Shown here: positions 15,465-25,400 of the stretch, in pieces | How positions within the stretch are numbered: position 1 is the stretch's first letter | How the letters are laid out: each line of letters opens with the position of its first letter | Assembly (NCBI GenBank): GCA_038230835.1 | Contig: JBBRMM010000001.1 | Coordinates: 246,302 to 310,301 of the forward strand | Reading direction: 5' to 3' | DNA length: 64,000 nt | Source of the DNA: DASUHT01 sp038230835 | Lineage (GTDB): Bacteria; Actinomycetota; Thermoleophilia; Gaiellales; JAICJC01 | Translations under genes and position numbers: made by a program | The notes under the pieces: model-generated | What the model was told of the DNA's origin: nothing | Database searches by the model: none | The model's input: the letters and a program-made list of their open reading frames with translations, nothing else

Positions 15465-17393
15465 TCAGGCATGCCCGGGGCGTTGGCCCGGCAGTGGCAC
15501 CCCGAAGGCGGCCCGGGTGCCCTTTCCCGGCTGCGAGCTGATGTCCACCCATCCGCCGGCGAGGTCGATGCGTTCCCGCAGCGATTCGAGGCCGATGTGC
15601 AATCGCATCCGCGGATCGGCGTGGATCGCCTGGACGTCGAACCCGCGGCCGTCGTCCTCGACGCAAGCCGCAAGCACACCGTCTCGTTCCACCAGTTCCA
15701 CCGTTACGTGCGACGGGCCCGCGTGCCGATGCACGTTCGACAACAGTTCTGCCAGCGCGCGGTAGACGAGGGCTTCCACGGCCGGCGCATAGCGCTCGAC
15801 CTCGACCTGCAGGTCGACATCGAACTCAACGTCGGGGAGCACCGTCTCGGTCAGCTCCCGAACGGCGGCTCCCAGCCCGGAGGTCTGCAGGCGCTGCGGC
15901 CGAAGCTCGAACATCAACCGCCGCGTCCGCTCGGTGGCATCGCCCAGCGTCTCTCGGGCGGCCCTGATCAGCGGACGCAGCTGTTCGGCGCCGGCATCCG
16001 TCGAGGACAGCAGCACGCGGTCGAGCTGCATCAGGGTCGCGGTCATCACCTGCACCGTGTCGTCATGCAGGTCGGACGCGATTCGCGCTCGCTCCTCGTC
16101 CTCGGCGCGTAGCATCGTCGAGAGCACCCGGCGCCGCTGCCGCTCGCTCTGTTCGAGTGCCCGTTCGGCGCGATCCCGAGCCAGCACCGCGCCCAGGATC
16201 CCGCCCGCCGCTTGCAGGAAGCCGAGTGCATCCGGACCGAACTGGGGATCGACCGGATCGATTCCCACCAGCGCCCCCCACACCCCGTCCCCGAGCCGCA
16301 GTGGGACGCCGATCGCCGCGCGTGCGCTATGCCCGAGCACCTCACACGCGTGCTCGATGACGAGCCCTGCGCCGGCCACGATCTCGCCCACCGCCGGATC
16401 CGGCGCGGGGGCGCCGGTCCCGGCCCTGCCGGCGGTCGCCCTGACCTTCTGCTCACCGTCGCCGATCTCGACCACGATCGCTGCTTCCACCGCCAGCACG
16501 TCGCGAACGAGGTCCACCGCCTGTGCCAGCAGCGTGTCCACGTCGCCGCCTGCGAGCGCGAGCTGGCTGAGTCCGGCGACCGCCTCGTGCTGCGCGGCCC
16601 GGTGCTCGAGCGCGCGCTCCCGGTCCAGGCGGTCGGTGACGTCCTCGCCGATCCCGGCGACGGCCCACACATGGCCGTGGTCGTCCAGCAGCGGGGTGTT
16701 CGACCACGCCATCATCCGCACTCGGCCGTCGCGCGTCACCAGAGGTACCCCGCTCTCGTGCGGGATCACCGCCTCCTCTCGGGCCAGTAGGCGGTAGAAG
16801 TTCTCCTCGCCCTCGCGCATGTCCGCGGGCACCAACAGGTCGAGCCAGCGGCTACCGGTCAGTTCGTCGACCGAGTAGCCGGTCAGCGTGGCCAGGTGCT
16901 CGTTTGCGAAGTGGATTGTGGAGTCACCGTCGGTGATGGTCGCGGCGAGTCTCACTCCACCCAGCAGGTCGCGGAAGCGGCGCTCCCACTCCCGCAGCGC
17001 AGCCTCGGTGTGTACCTGATCGGTGACGTCGCGGATGATCACGCCGACACCCATCACCACGTCCGCCTCGCGCACCGGGAAGTAGGTGGCGCGCAGATCG
17101 CGGGTCTCGTTCGAGGCCGCCGGAACGCTCCGCAATTGATGCTCGGCGATCGTGGCTCCGCCGTCGAGCACCGAACGCAGCAGCGTGGTGACGTCGTCGG
17201 CGATGTCGGGTGCGACCTGCTGGAGGGTCAGCCCGACCGGGTCGCGCCCTCGCATCTCCCGCAGCCGCGCGTTGGCGTACACGTACCGCAGGTCACGGTC
17301 GAATACGGCGACGCCGGTCGGTGCGCTCCCGAGCAGCGCCCACAGGGTCTTGAGATCGTATGGTCGGTTGGGTGGCACGATTGCTTGGTGCAT
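15465..17393 (-). CDS. PAS-PAS-GAF sensor histidine kinase (NarL-type partner expected)
   Basis: A 642-residue kinase without clear membrane segments. Two PAS domains (about 18-130 and 140-258; PAS motifs RYVYANARLREMRGRDPVG and IHFANEHLATLTGYSVDEL), a GAF domain (about 275-405), then a HisKA_3 dimerisation domain with EDEERARIASDLHDDTVQ, where His443 is the phosphorylation site. The ATPase part shows ELLSNVHRHAG (N box) and DDGRGFD (G box). Such kinases phosphorylate LuxR/NarL response regulators; none is adjacent. The signal is unknown, perhaps a small ligand or redox state. Confidence 0.9.
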   Translation of the reverse strand: MHQAIVPPNRPYDLKTLWALLGSAPTGVAVFDRDLRYVYANARLREMRGRDPVGLTLQQVAPDIADDVTTLLRSVLDGGATIAEHQLRSVPAASNETRDLRATYFPVREADVVMGVGVIIRDVTDQVHTEAALREWERRFRDLLGGVRLAATITDGDSTIHFANEHLATLTGYSVDELTGSRWLDLLVPADMREGEENFYRLLAREEAVIPHESGVPLVTRDGRVRMMAWSNTPLLDDHGHVWAVAGIGEDVTDRLDRERALEHRAAQHEAVAGLSQLALAGGDVDTLLAQAVDLVRDVLAVEAAIVVEIGDGEQKVRATAGRAGTGAPAPDPAVGEIVAGAGLVIEHACEVLGHSARAAIGVPLRLGDGVWGALVGIDPVDPQFGPDALGFLQAAGGILGAVLARDRAERALEQSERQRRRVLSTMLRAEDEERARIASDLHDDTVQVMTATLMQLDRVLLSSTDAGAEQLRPLIRAARETLGDATERTRRLMFELRPQRLQTSGLGAAVRELTETVLPDVEFDVDLQVEVERYAPAVEALVYRALAELLSNVHRHAGPSHVTVELVERDGVLAACVEDDGRGFDVQAIHADPRMRLHIGLESLRERIDLAGGWVDISSQPGKGTRAAFGVPLPGQRPGHA

Positions 17394-17528
17394 GGAACTC
17401 CGCGCAGGTACGTCGCCTGCAGACTGACCTCCCGGACAGACCCCGAGCCTAGCCGAGGCCGTGGGCGGGTCGCCATACCCGAAATGGAGGATCGCCTGCC
17501 GCGGGGTGGGGAGGCGCGGTCTACGAGA

Positions 17529-17560
17529 CAATGCTCCCGGACGAGTGTCCGAGAGCATTG
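17529..17560 (-). terminator. Strong hairpin, probable terminator of the cupredoxin gene
   Basis: CAATGCTC and GAGCATTG, with CGGAC and GTCCG inside and one C-A mismatch, form a 14-bp hairpin with a 4-base loop. It lies 25 bases past the stop of the minus-strand lipoprotein gene. There is no U tract, as is usual for actinobacterial terminators. Confidence 0.6.
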
Positions 17561-17584
17561 CGCGAGTTCAGCAGAGCTGGTGCT

Positions 17585-18049
17585 CTAGGTGACGATGACC
17601 GTCAGGTGCAGCACGTGGTCGTCGCCCGTGGTCTTGATACCGGCGGCGGAGGGGTAGTCCTCGCCCGCCTTGGTGGCGAATCGGTACGTGCCAGGCTGCG
17701 CGAACGTGAGCGTCGCAGACTGCGTCTGGTTGGTCAGCGGATTTTGAATCACGATGTGCTGACCGCCGAGCTGCACGACGGTGTGCGCCATCACGTCCTG
17801 GTCCTTCACGGTCAGGGTCGAGCCGGCGGTGAGCGAGACGGTCTGGGACGGCTTCATCGGGCCGCCGTTGACCGACCAGTCGTGGCAACCAGCCGTTACG
17901 TGGCTGATCAGGACGCTGGCCTGCTGCGCCGTGGGGGCCGCGGCCTGCTTGGCGGCGGTGTCTACGGGAGAGGCGCTCGAGGCGCAGCCCGAGAAGGCGA
18001 TGGCCGCTGCCGGGAGGGCCAGCATGGCGAGTGATGTGCGAATCCGCAT
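17585..18049 (-). CDS. Cupredoxin-like lipoprotein
   Basis: A 154-residue exported lipoprotein: signal peptide with lipobox IAFSGC (Cys22). The mature part looks like a beta-sandwich cupredoxin: SLTAGSTLTVKDQDVMAHTVVQLGG and PGTYRFATKAGEDYPS. A His at AHTVV could be a copper ligand, but the usual C-H-M cluster near the end is not present, so copper binding is uncertain. It would sit on the outer face of the membrane. A strong hairpin follows the stop. Confidence 0.7.
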   Translation of the reverse strand: MRIRTSLAMLALPAAAIAFSGCASSASPVDTAAKQAAAPTAQQASVLISHVTAGCHDWSVNGGPMKPSQTVSLTAGSTLTVKDQDVMAHTVVQLGGQHIVIQNPLTNQTQSATLTFAQPGTYRFATKAGEDYPSAAGIKTTGDDHVLHLTVIVT

Positions 18050-18208
18050 CGAAGACTCCTTGTCGTGGTTTCACAGACAAGGATGCGGCATCGACCCGGT
18101 CGCCGGCATCGGCGCACACGCTGCTTGCCGACGCGGGAAGTCGCCCATCCAAACGGTCTTTCGGTGCGGGAAGTCCGCAGCCGCACTACCAGTTGCAGAT
18201 GACTTGGC

Positions 18209-19447
18209 TCACAGCGCCGGCGCGACCCCACCGGACGACATCGGCGGATCCTCGTACGCGGTCTCGCCGTGCATCGCCGCGTCGAGACCGCGCTCGGCCT
18301 CCTCGCCGACCCGTACCGGCGTGATCTGGTCGATCACTTTCAGCATCACCCAGGTGAACAGAAATGCGTACAGCGAGCAGCCGAGACCCGCGGCCACCTG
18401 CTTGCCGAAGAACGAGCCGCTGCCGTGGATCAGGCCGACCCCGCCGGCCGGGTTGATGCTCGTGCTGGCGAAGACGCCGAGCAGGATGATGCCTAGCGTG
18501 CCGCCGACCCCGTGCACGCCCCACACGTCGAGCGCGTCGTCCCACCGCAGCCGGTTCTTGAGCTGTACCGCGAGGTAGCAGACGAGGCCGGAGACGATCC
18601 CGATGATCACCGAGGCGTAGATGGGGATGTACCCGGCCGCCGGCGTGATCGTTGCCAGCCCGGCGACGGCACCGGTCAGAAGTCCGACGAAGTGCGGCTT
18701 GCGGGCGTGCCACCACTCCACGAACAGCCAGGTCGTAGCCGCGAACGAGGCGGCGAGGTCGGTGTTCAGAAACGCGGTGGCGGTGATGTTGTCCACCTTC
18801 AGCTCGCTGCCGGCGTTGAACCCGTACCAGCCGAACCACAGCAGTCCGGTGCCGAGGGCGATGAAGGGGATGTTGTGGGGCGTGTCCACGAACTTGCGCT
18901 TGCCGACGTAGAGCACCGACGCCAGGGCAGCCCAGCCGGCCGACGCGTGCACCACGATGCCGCCCGCGAAGTCGCGAACGCCCCAGTGGGCGAGCAGGCC
19001 GCCGCCCCAGATCATGTGCACGAACGGGTAATACACGAAGAGCTGCCAGACGACCAGGAAGATCAGGTACGCCTTGAAGGTGACCCGGTTGGTGAACGCT
19101 CCGGTGATCAGGGCCGGGGTGATGATGGCGAACATCATCTGGTAGGCGATCAGCACCACCAGCGGAATCTGGGATGGGGCGTACATGGATGACGGCGTCA
19201 CGTTGTGCAGGAACGCCACGTCGAAGTTGCCGTAAATGCCGTCGGAGCCACCGCTGAAGCACAGCGAATACCCGACCAGCCACCACATGACGGTGGTGAT
19301 GCCCATCGAGGCGAAGCTCTGAATCATGATCGTGAGGGTGTTCGAGCGCCCCACCAGGCCGCCGTAGAAGAACGCGAGACCGGGTGTCATGAGCATCACC
19401 AGGCTGGCCGCCAGAAGCATGAAACCTGTGTTCGCCTCGTTGATCAT
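18209..19447 (-). CDS. amt: Ammonium transporter (Amt)
   Basis: A 412-residue, 11-helix membrane channel for ammonium/ammonia. Signature stretches: MTPGLAFFYGGLVGRSN, DFAGGIVVHASAGWAALAS with the first pore histidine, and DVWGVHGVGGTLG with the second. ATG at 19447 is taken as the start because the mature Amt begins MINEANTGFMLLAAS; AAAGGA lies about 9 bases upstream. No glnK/PII gene is adjacent, which is unusual. The frame is open upstream into a truncated lipoprotein gene, so a longer fusion is possible but not likely to be used. Confidence 0.9.
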   Translation of the reverse strand: MINEANTGFMLLAASLVMLMTPGLAFFYGGLVGRSNTLTIMIQSFASMGITTVMWWLVGYSLCFSGGSDGIYGNFDVAFLHNVTPSSMYAPSQIPLVVLIAYQMMFAIITPALITGAFTNRVTFKAYLIFLVVWQLFVYYPFVHMIWGGGLLAHWGVRDFAGGIVVHASAGWAALASVLYVGKRKFVDTPHNIPFIALGTGLLWFGWYGFNAGSELKVDNITATAFLNTDLAASFAATTWLFVEWWHARKPHFVGLLTGAVAGLATITPAAGYIPIYASVIIGIVSGLVCYLAVQLKNRLRWDDALDVWGVHGVGGTLGIILLGVFASTSINPAGGVGLIHGSGSFFGKQVAAGLGCSLYAFLFTWVMLKVIDQITPVRVGEEAERGLDAAMHGETAYEDPPMSSGGVAPAL

Positions 19448-19891
19448 GGAACGCGTCCTTTCGGGCCGGCGGGATAACTGCTGGGCAGTTCGACACTCGG
19501 GCGAAAGTGCCTGCTTCACCGGGCTGTGCGCCCATCCCGGGGAGCGTGTCCCCTGCCGACCGCCGAAGATGAACGTCTGGTCGGCGCCGGTGCCGTCCAG
19601 ATTCGCCCGGCCGATTGTCGTCCCACCCTCGTTTGCCCAGTAGATGCGCGTGGCATCGACGGCCACCCCGCACGGCTGACTGCCGCCGACGACGAAGCTC
19701 TCCGACACCGCGGTGGCGTTGAGGTTCGATCCACCCAGCGTCGTTCCGCAAGGGCCGTCGTTCGCCCAGTACAGGTGCGGCCGGCCGAAGCTCAGGTGCT
19801 TGACCGAGCTACCGGCGGCCCCGCCGGATCCACACGCCCCGACCAGCGACACCCCGAGCAGGACCACGGCGCGCGATCCTCGTCGCCTCAT
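19448..19891 (-). pseudogene. Truncated YWTD/beta-propeller lipoprotein running in frame into amt
   Basis: ATG at 19891 begins a lipoprotein signal (AVVLLGVSLVGACGSGG) followed by two propeller-type repeats with YWAN: HLYWANDGPCGTTLGGSNL and RIYWANEGGTTIGRANLDG. Intact relatives have many more repeats, so the gene is cut short. The frame has no stop before the amt ATG. The segment from ADQTFIFGGRQG onwards matches nothing and probably marks the deletion point. It may now serve only as a leader for amt. Confidence 0.55.
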
Positions 19892-19914
19892 CTCATGCCG
19901 GTAAGGTGCAGCCC

Positions 19915-20124
19915 GTGGGCCAGATTCGCGTGCGCACGTACGCCTCCCGGATGGAGGCGGAGATGGCACAGGGGTTGCTCGAGACCTTGGGCATCCGATC
20001 GTCTGTGAGCGCCGATGACGCCGGCGGCGCCTACCCGTTCAGCCTGCTCGGCGGGGGAGCGCGGCTGATGATCGACGAGAACGACCGCGAGCAGGCCGAG
20101 GCGGTGCTGGCGACCCTGGACTGA
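19915..20124 (+). CDS. DUF2007 putative signal-transducing protein
   Basis: A 69-residue protein of the DUF2007 (PII-like ferredoxin fold) family: IRVRTYASRMEAEMAQGLLETLGIRSSVSADDAGG, ending in DREQAEAVLATLD. Function is not established. GTG start with TAAGGT (19902-19907) exactly 7 bases upstream, leaderless. It diverges from the truncated lipoprotein/amt genes with about 20 bases between starts. Confidence 0.75.
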   Translation: MGQIRVRTYASRMEAEMAQGLLETLGIRSSVSADDAGGAYPFSLLGGGARLMIDENDREQAEAVLATLD

Positions 20125-20131
20125 TCAGCGG

Positions 20132-21202
20132 TCAGCGAACGACGAGAGCGATCTCACGAGCCGCGGGCGCGACCGTCGTCGTCCGCCGGCGGCCGAGCGA
20201 GGCGGCGTCGAACTCGGTCACCTCACCGGTCAGCAACGACGTGGTCACGATCATGTTGAAGCCGGCGGCCACGTTGAATGACCCGTACGGCGTGGCCGCG
20301 GTGCGCAGCACCAGGTAGGTGGCCGCATCGACGGTCTCGATTGTCGACCCGTAGCCGCTGGTGATCACCGCTCGCGGCGTGGGTGATGGGCTGAAGACGA
20401 TGTGCTGGGGCGGCGCGCCGGCGGCGACCTTCCGGATCAGCCGGCCGCTGTCTGCGGACAGCACCGATACGAAGCGTGCGGCGGCGGAGCTCACCCAGAC
20501 CGTCGCTCCGCCCGGGCCGAAGGCCAGGTCGTGCGCGTCCACGGCGGGGTGAAGACGCCGCTCGACCCGCAGATGCCGCGGGTCGCGGCAGTTGACGATC
20601 ACGATCGCCTTGGCGGTCTCGCCCAGTACGACCCAGACGGTGCCGGCATCCGGGCTGATCGCCATGTGGTGAGCGCCGCCACCGACGTAGACACGATCGA
20701 CGACTCGCCCTGAGCCGAGGTCGATGGTCGAAAGCGAACCGGCCGCGGCATCGCTGACCAGCGCCCAACGCCCGTGCGGCGCGACAGTTGCGATCTGGGG
20801 CGAGCGGAATCCGCGCAGCACCGCGACCGTGCGCAGGCTGCGTCGGGAGACCAGGGTGACCGTGCCGGAGGCCGGACTGACGACCACGACCGGACCGCTC
20901 GAGCCGGCGGCCAGGGTCTGCGGGCCGGGAGCGATGTGGACGCGGTCGATCACCCTGCCGGCGGGCAGCGAGACGGCGAGCAGTTCGTTCTCGGTCTCAG
21001 CGGTCACCAGCGCCACCGGCGGGCCGAACCCCGTCGGCGCGGGCCGGGCGGCGGGTGTGGTCGCGGGCGGCTGGGTCACCTGCTGTGCGCCGGCGACGGT
21101 GGACCCCGGCGCATCCCATCCGGCCGGATGGGATGCCGCGCCCGCGCAGGCCGTCGCCAGCATCCCGCATGTCATCGCGATCGCACAGCCGTATTTCCGC
21201 AT
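20132..21202 (-). CDS. YVTN-type beta-propeller lipoprotein
   Basis: A 356-residue exported protein. The N-terminus has a lipoprotein-like signal (MTCGMLATACAG) and a proline/threonine-rich linker. The rest is a propeller of about seven blades of roughly 42 residues with repeated cores such as SLPAGRVIDRVHIAPGP, DLGSGRVVDRVYVGGG and SADSGRLIRKVAAGAPP. Propellers of this type are scaffolds for binding; no enzymatic residues stand out. Role unknown. Confidence 0.75.
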   Translation of the reverse strand: MRKYGCAIAMTCGMLATACAGAASHPAGWDAPGSTVAGAQQVTQPPATTPAARPAPTGFGPPVALVTAETENELLAVSLPAGRVIDRVHIAPGPQTLAAGSSGPVVVVSPASGTVTLVSRRSLRTVAVLRGFRSPQIATVAPHGRWALVSDAAAGSLSTIDLGSGRVVDRVYVGGGAHHMAISPDAGTVWVVLGETAKAIVIVNCRDPRHLRVERRLHPAVDAHDLAFGPGGATVWVSSAAARFVSVLSADSGRLIRKVAAGAPPQHIVFSPSPTPRAVITSGYGSTIETVDAATYLVLRTAATPYGSFNVAAGFNMIVTTSLLTGEVTEFDAASLGRRRTTTVAPAAREIALVVR

Positions 21203-21257
21203 GCAATCGATACGCTCGGTGGCCGTGCATGCGTCCCGGCGCATGCCACGCGCAGCT

Positions 21258-21824
21258 TCAGCCGTCGGTCGGCGTCTGCACGTGCACCGGCGCGGCGGAG
21301 GTTCGCACCGGGCCCAGGGTGCGCCACGCGGATGTGATCCCGATGCCCACCCATAGCAGGTAGTAGATGCTGAACTCGTCGCCCAGATGCCTGTTGAACG
21401 CGTCCCAGGTGTGTCCCGACAGATACCCGAAGTAGGCAGCGCCCGCCGATCCGTACTGGGCCTGGGCGTCTCGGTGGATGAGATAGGCGAAGGCGCTGTA
21501 CTTCCCGACCACCAGAGCGGTCAGGATCGACGCCACGGCCACAGCCACCAGGATGATCCCCCGCCGGCCTCCCGTGAACCGGCGCACCAGCGTTGCCGAC
21601 AGCAACCCCAGGAGGACGGCGGCGATCCCGAACGAGTGGTTGGTCTCGATCACCATCAGTGCCCAGGCAGTGGCGCCGATCGCAGCCGCCACCGCGCCGC
21701 CGGCGACTGCACGGCCGATCGGCGGTCGGGTGTCCTCACGCACCGCCATCCCGGCCGCCGCCAGCGCAGCGCGATCGGCGGCGACGGCAGGGGATGGATC
21801 GATCGGTGCGTATGAGTCTGACAA
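21258..21824 (-). CDS. Multi-pass membrane protein of unknown function
   Basis: A 188-residue protein with about four hydrophobic helices (AVAGGAVAAAIGATAWALMV, FGIAAVLLGLLSATL, GIILVAVAVASILTALVVG, SIYYLLWVGIGITSAW). The start is TTG at 21824, supported by GAGGAG six bases upstream; no ATG or GTG fits. I do not recognise the family. The segment between helices 3 and 4 (KYSAFAYLIHRDAQAQYG) resembles bacterial membrane proteins of unknown role. Confidence 0.65.
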   Translation of the reverse strand: MSDSYAPIDPSPAVAADRAALAAAGMAVREDTRPPIGRAVAGGAVAAAIGATAWALMVIETNHSFGIAAVLLGLLSATLVRRFTGGRRGIILVAVAVASILTALVVGKYSAFAYLIHRDAQAQYGSAGAAYFGYLSGHTWDAFNRHLGDEFSIYYLLWVGIGITSAWRTLGPVRTSAAPVHVQTPTDG

Positions 21825-21887
21825 TGGGGCTCCTCTGACGGGTGAGCGGACGTTCGCGGTCGGCTGCGCGATGCCTGCTCCGCTCGA

Positions 21888-22301
21888 TCAGCTCTTCTTG
21901 CCCCGGCCGGCCTTGCCGTTGTGGCCGTGGTGGCTCGCCGCGCCGTGCCCGTGTTGGGCGCCGGCCCCGTGGCTGTGCCGTCCGTGCGTCAATGCGGCTC
22001 CGCCCTTGTGCGACGAACCGCCCTGGTGCCCATGCGTCTTCGGGCCTGATCCGGCATCCGCGGTCGAGGTGTCGCCGGCGGACGTCCCGCCGCTACCGTC
22101 GGCAGACCCGCCGCCCCATCCCTTGTGCAGACCGCAGTTCGCGTGACCCGCCTTGTTGAAGTGCACGCCGTTGTGCTGGCAGCTCGGATACACGGCGTCG
22201 CGAACCGTGCGAACCGTCCCGGCGGGATGGGCGAACGCCGTCCCCGTCGCGAGCGCGCCGGCCACGATCGGCACAGCCAAGAGCATTCGATCCATGCGCA
22301 T
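21888..22301 (-). CDS. Secreted His/Gly-rich protein
   Basis: A 137-residue protein with a signal peptide (LLAVPIVAGALATGTAFA). The mature N-terminus PSCQHNGVHFNKAGHANCGLHKGWGG has two cysteines, and the tail is rich in His, Gly and Lys (HGHGAASHHGHNGKAGRG). The tail could bind metal ions or DNA; it is low-complexity, so no family can be named. AGGGGG precedes ATG. Confidence 0.7.
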   Translation of the reverse strand: MRMDRMLLAVPIVAGALATGTAFAHPAGTVRTVRDAVYPSCQHNGVHFNKAGHANCGLHKGWGGGSADGSGGTSAGDTSTADAGSGPKTHGHQGGSSHKGGAALTHGRHSHGAGAQHGHGAASHHGHNGKAGRGKKS

Positions 22302-22416
22302 GAAGACCCCCTGAGGAAGAACGATACGACCACAGACCGTATCGACCGGTCGTGGGGTTGTCTCAACCACCCGAAGTGGGGTACTGGCCGTCGTCCGGCG
22401 TGAGCACCGCGGGCGG

Positions 22417-25400
22417 TCAGCGCACCCAGAGTTGGTCTATCAGGAGGCCGAACTCAGCGTTGTGTTGGTAGTTCTGGACGTCGGGAGCGAGGATGTCGTG
22501 CCCGATCTGGTCGAGCACGGGTACCGCGGCCGCCTGGTCGACCGCACGCCGGTCGGCGAGCGCCCACAACCGCTTGGCTGCAGTCGGGTCCGTCAGCTCG
22601 GCAGCCTCGGCGCGGTGCACGATCCGGTCGAGGACCGGGTCGCAGAACTCCGACACGTTGAAGTTGTTCGGCGAGTTGGGCACGAACGAGGCGCATGCAA
22701 ACAGCAAGTCGAGGAAGTCCGACGGTGCGGGGTAGTCCTGGATCCAGCCGTACCCACCAATCTGGGCATGGTTTGCGGAGTTCTGCACCAGACCGAAGTA
22801 CGCACCGAACACATGTGACCGCACATGGTGCACAGACACCCGGTAGCCGAGCACCCGGAGCAGGCCGGTCAGGTACGGCACGGTTCGCGCGTCGGATGTC
22901 GCGTCCAACCCCGCGGGGTACCGTGGCGGCGCGCTGAACCTCGCGGCGCGGCTGTGCTCGATCGCCGCGGCAGGCGAGGTACTGGTCAGCGAGGGCATCG
23001 TCCACTTGGCCAGGCGCGTGGACGAGATGACGTATGTGGACCGCGGCCGCGTGGACATGAAGGGCATGACCGAGCCGGTGCATGTGATGCAGGTCGGCTT
23101 CGAGCTGGATCTCCCGGCCGACCAGCCCGCGCCACGGCGATGGTCGTCGAGCCGCCTGGCGGCGGTGGCGGTCGGGGTGATCGCGGTCGTGGCCGCCGTG
23201 GTGGCGGTGGCGGCGACCCAGCTCGGCCACGGTCACCGGCTCGAGCGCCTGGATGCAAACGTCGTCGGATTCCTCGATGCCGGCAACGGTGCCATTCGCG
23301 GCCAGGTGGCCCTGGCTGGGCGCCCGGCCGGGATTGCCGCCGCGAGCGACTCGGTCTGGGTCGCTGACGAGGCCACCAACCAGGTAGTGCGGGTCGACGC
23401 GCGGTCGGCGCGCACGATCGACAAGGTACCGGTGGGAGTGGCACCCGACGGGGTCGCGGTTGGCGGCGGGCTGGTGTGGGTCGCCGACTCCGGCGATCGG
23501 ACCGTGTCGTGGATCGACCCGGGTGTCGGCCAGGCCAAGCAGATCAACGTCGGCGGAGGCCCGGCGGCGATTGCCTACGGCGAGGGTGCCGCGTGGGTCG
23601 TGAATACCACCGACGGCACGCTTCAGCGACTCGATCCAAACACACTGGTCGCGGCGCCGCCACTTTCCGTGGGGAGCGGCCTGACCGGTGTGGCGGCCGG
23701 CGGCGGAGCGGTGTGGGTGACCGACGCCGGCTCGAACACGCTGGTTCGAGTCGACCCGCACGCGCTTCGGGTGGTGGCCCGGCTGCCGGTCGGAAACGAC
23801 CCCCGCGCGGTGGCGTTCGGCGACGCCCACAAGGTCACCCGATCGCCGCGCGGGCCGGATTCGCGCACGAGTCGTTGGGAGCGCGCCAGGTCAGGAGCCG
23901 TCCACACGCCGCTGGGCCCCGGACTTGATGTGTACGGACAGTAGGGGCTGTAGCCGGGGAAGCTGGGGGGCAGGATCTGGCAGGTCGGGGAGGCTGCGAG
24001 CGGTCCGCCCACCCAGTCGTGGATCAGACGCACCCGGTCGACGGCGAAGTTCAGCGCCCGCCGCGCGGCGAGGCTGGAGAACGGGGGGATCCGTGTGTTC
24101 AGGAACAGGTACGACAGCGCGCCCGCGGAGTAGGGATGCGCCAGGGCGGCGTAGCGGCCGGCGACGTCGCTCAGGTGGTCGGCCGGGACCTGCTCGACCA
24201 TGACGTCGGTGTGACCCTGCTCGACGTCGGTGAGCTCCTGCGCCGGAGCGACGTTGATCGTCCATCGCATCGAGTCGGGGTAGCCGGCCGGCTGGGCATC
24301 GGCCGACCACTCGTGGAATCGCGGATTTCGCACGAGCAGGACGTGAGCGTTCGGCCCGGTGGGGACATATTCGTCGATCATGTACGGCCCGGTGGCCGGC
24401 ACCCGTGAGGTGCTTCCCGGCGGCGGCGCACCCGGGTGTACCAGGTCTCCGAACGGGAGTGCGAGCTTCTGCAGGAAGTTGGGATCAGGGTGGGTCAGGT
24501 GGAATGTGACGGTGGCGAGCGAGTCGTCCACCTCGATGCCTCGGGCGAGCGAGCAGGGCGCGGGCGAGTGCATGCATCGCTCGGCCCCGAGCAAATTCGA
24601 GAACACAATCTGCGGACCGGGGAGACTTGGTCCGCCGAACTGGCGCTCGATCGCGAAGCGGACATCGGAGGCCTCGACGAGCCGGCCGTCGGAATACCGG
24701 ATTCCTCGCCGAAGCTGAAACGTGTACGCGTGTCCGCCGTTCGAGATCGCGGGCAGTGAGACGGCAAGATCCGGCACGACCTGCGCGCCGGCAGGACCGC
24801 CGACCCGCCGGTAGCCGACCAGGCCGTCGTTGGTGACCCCGAGCATCTGCCAGGCGGGCGGGTAGAACGAGAATGCCGGATCGAGCGAGTCCGGCGCCGG
24901 GTCCATCTCGAGCCGCAGCCTGCCGCCGCGGTGGCTGCCGGGGGAGGCGAGCGCCGTCACCCATACTCGGCCTCCGGTCACAGCGACGCCGTGCGTCGCG
25001 CCCGTCACGGATGTCAGGCTCACATTCAGCGATCTGGCGTCGATCCGGGCGACCTGACCTCCCAGCCCGTCTGCCACCCACACCGACCCGTTCGCGTAGG
25101 TCAGGCCCTGCGGGTCGCGTCCGACTCCGCCGACCACCCGAGTCTGCCCGCTGGCCGGGTCGAGCCGGGTGACCGTACCGTCCGCCGCGTTCGCCACCCA
25201 CACCGCCCCGTCTTCGACCGCAACCGCTTCGCCGGCGTCGATCCCGATCCCGACCCGAAGCGGAAGCGACGCGTCCGCCCGGATCTCGTCCGCGCACCGC
25301 CGCTGCAGATCGACCGCCGCCCGCAGGGCTGCGCGTGGCGACCCGAATACACACAGAGCCTCGTCGCCGCGCAGCTCCACGACCTGGCCACCGCGGGCGG

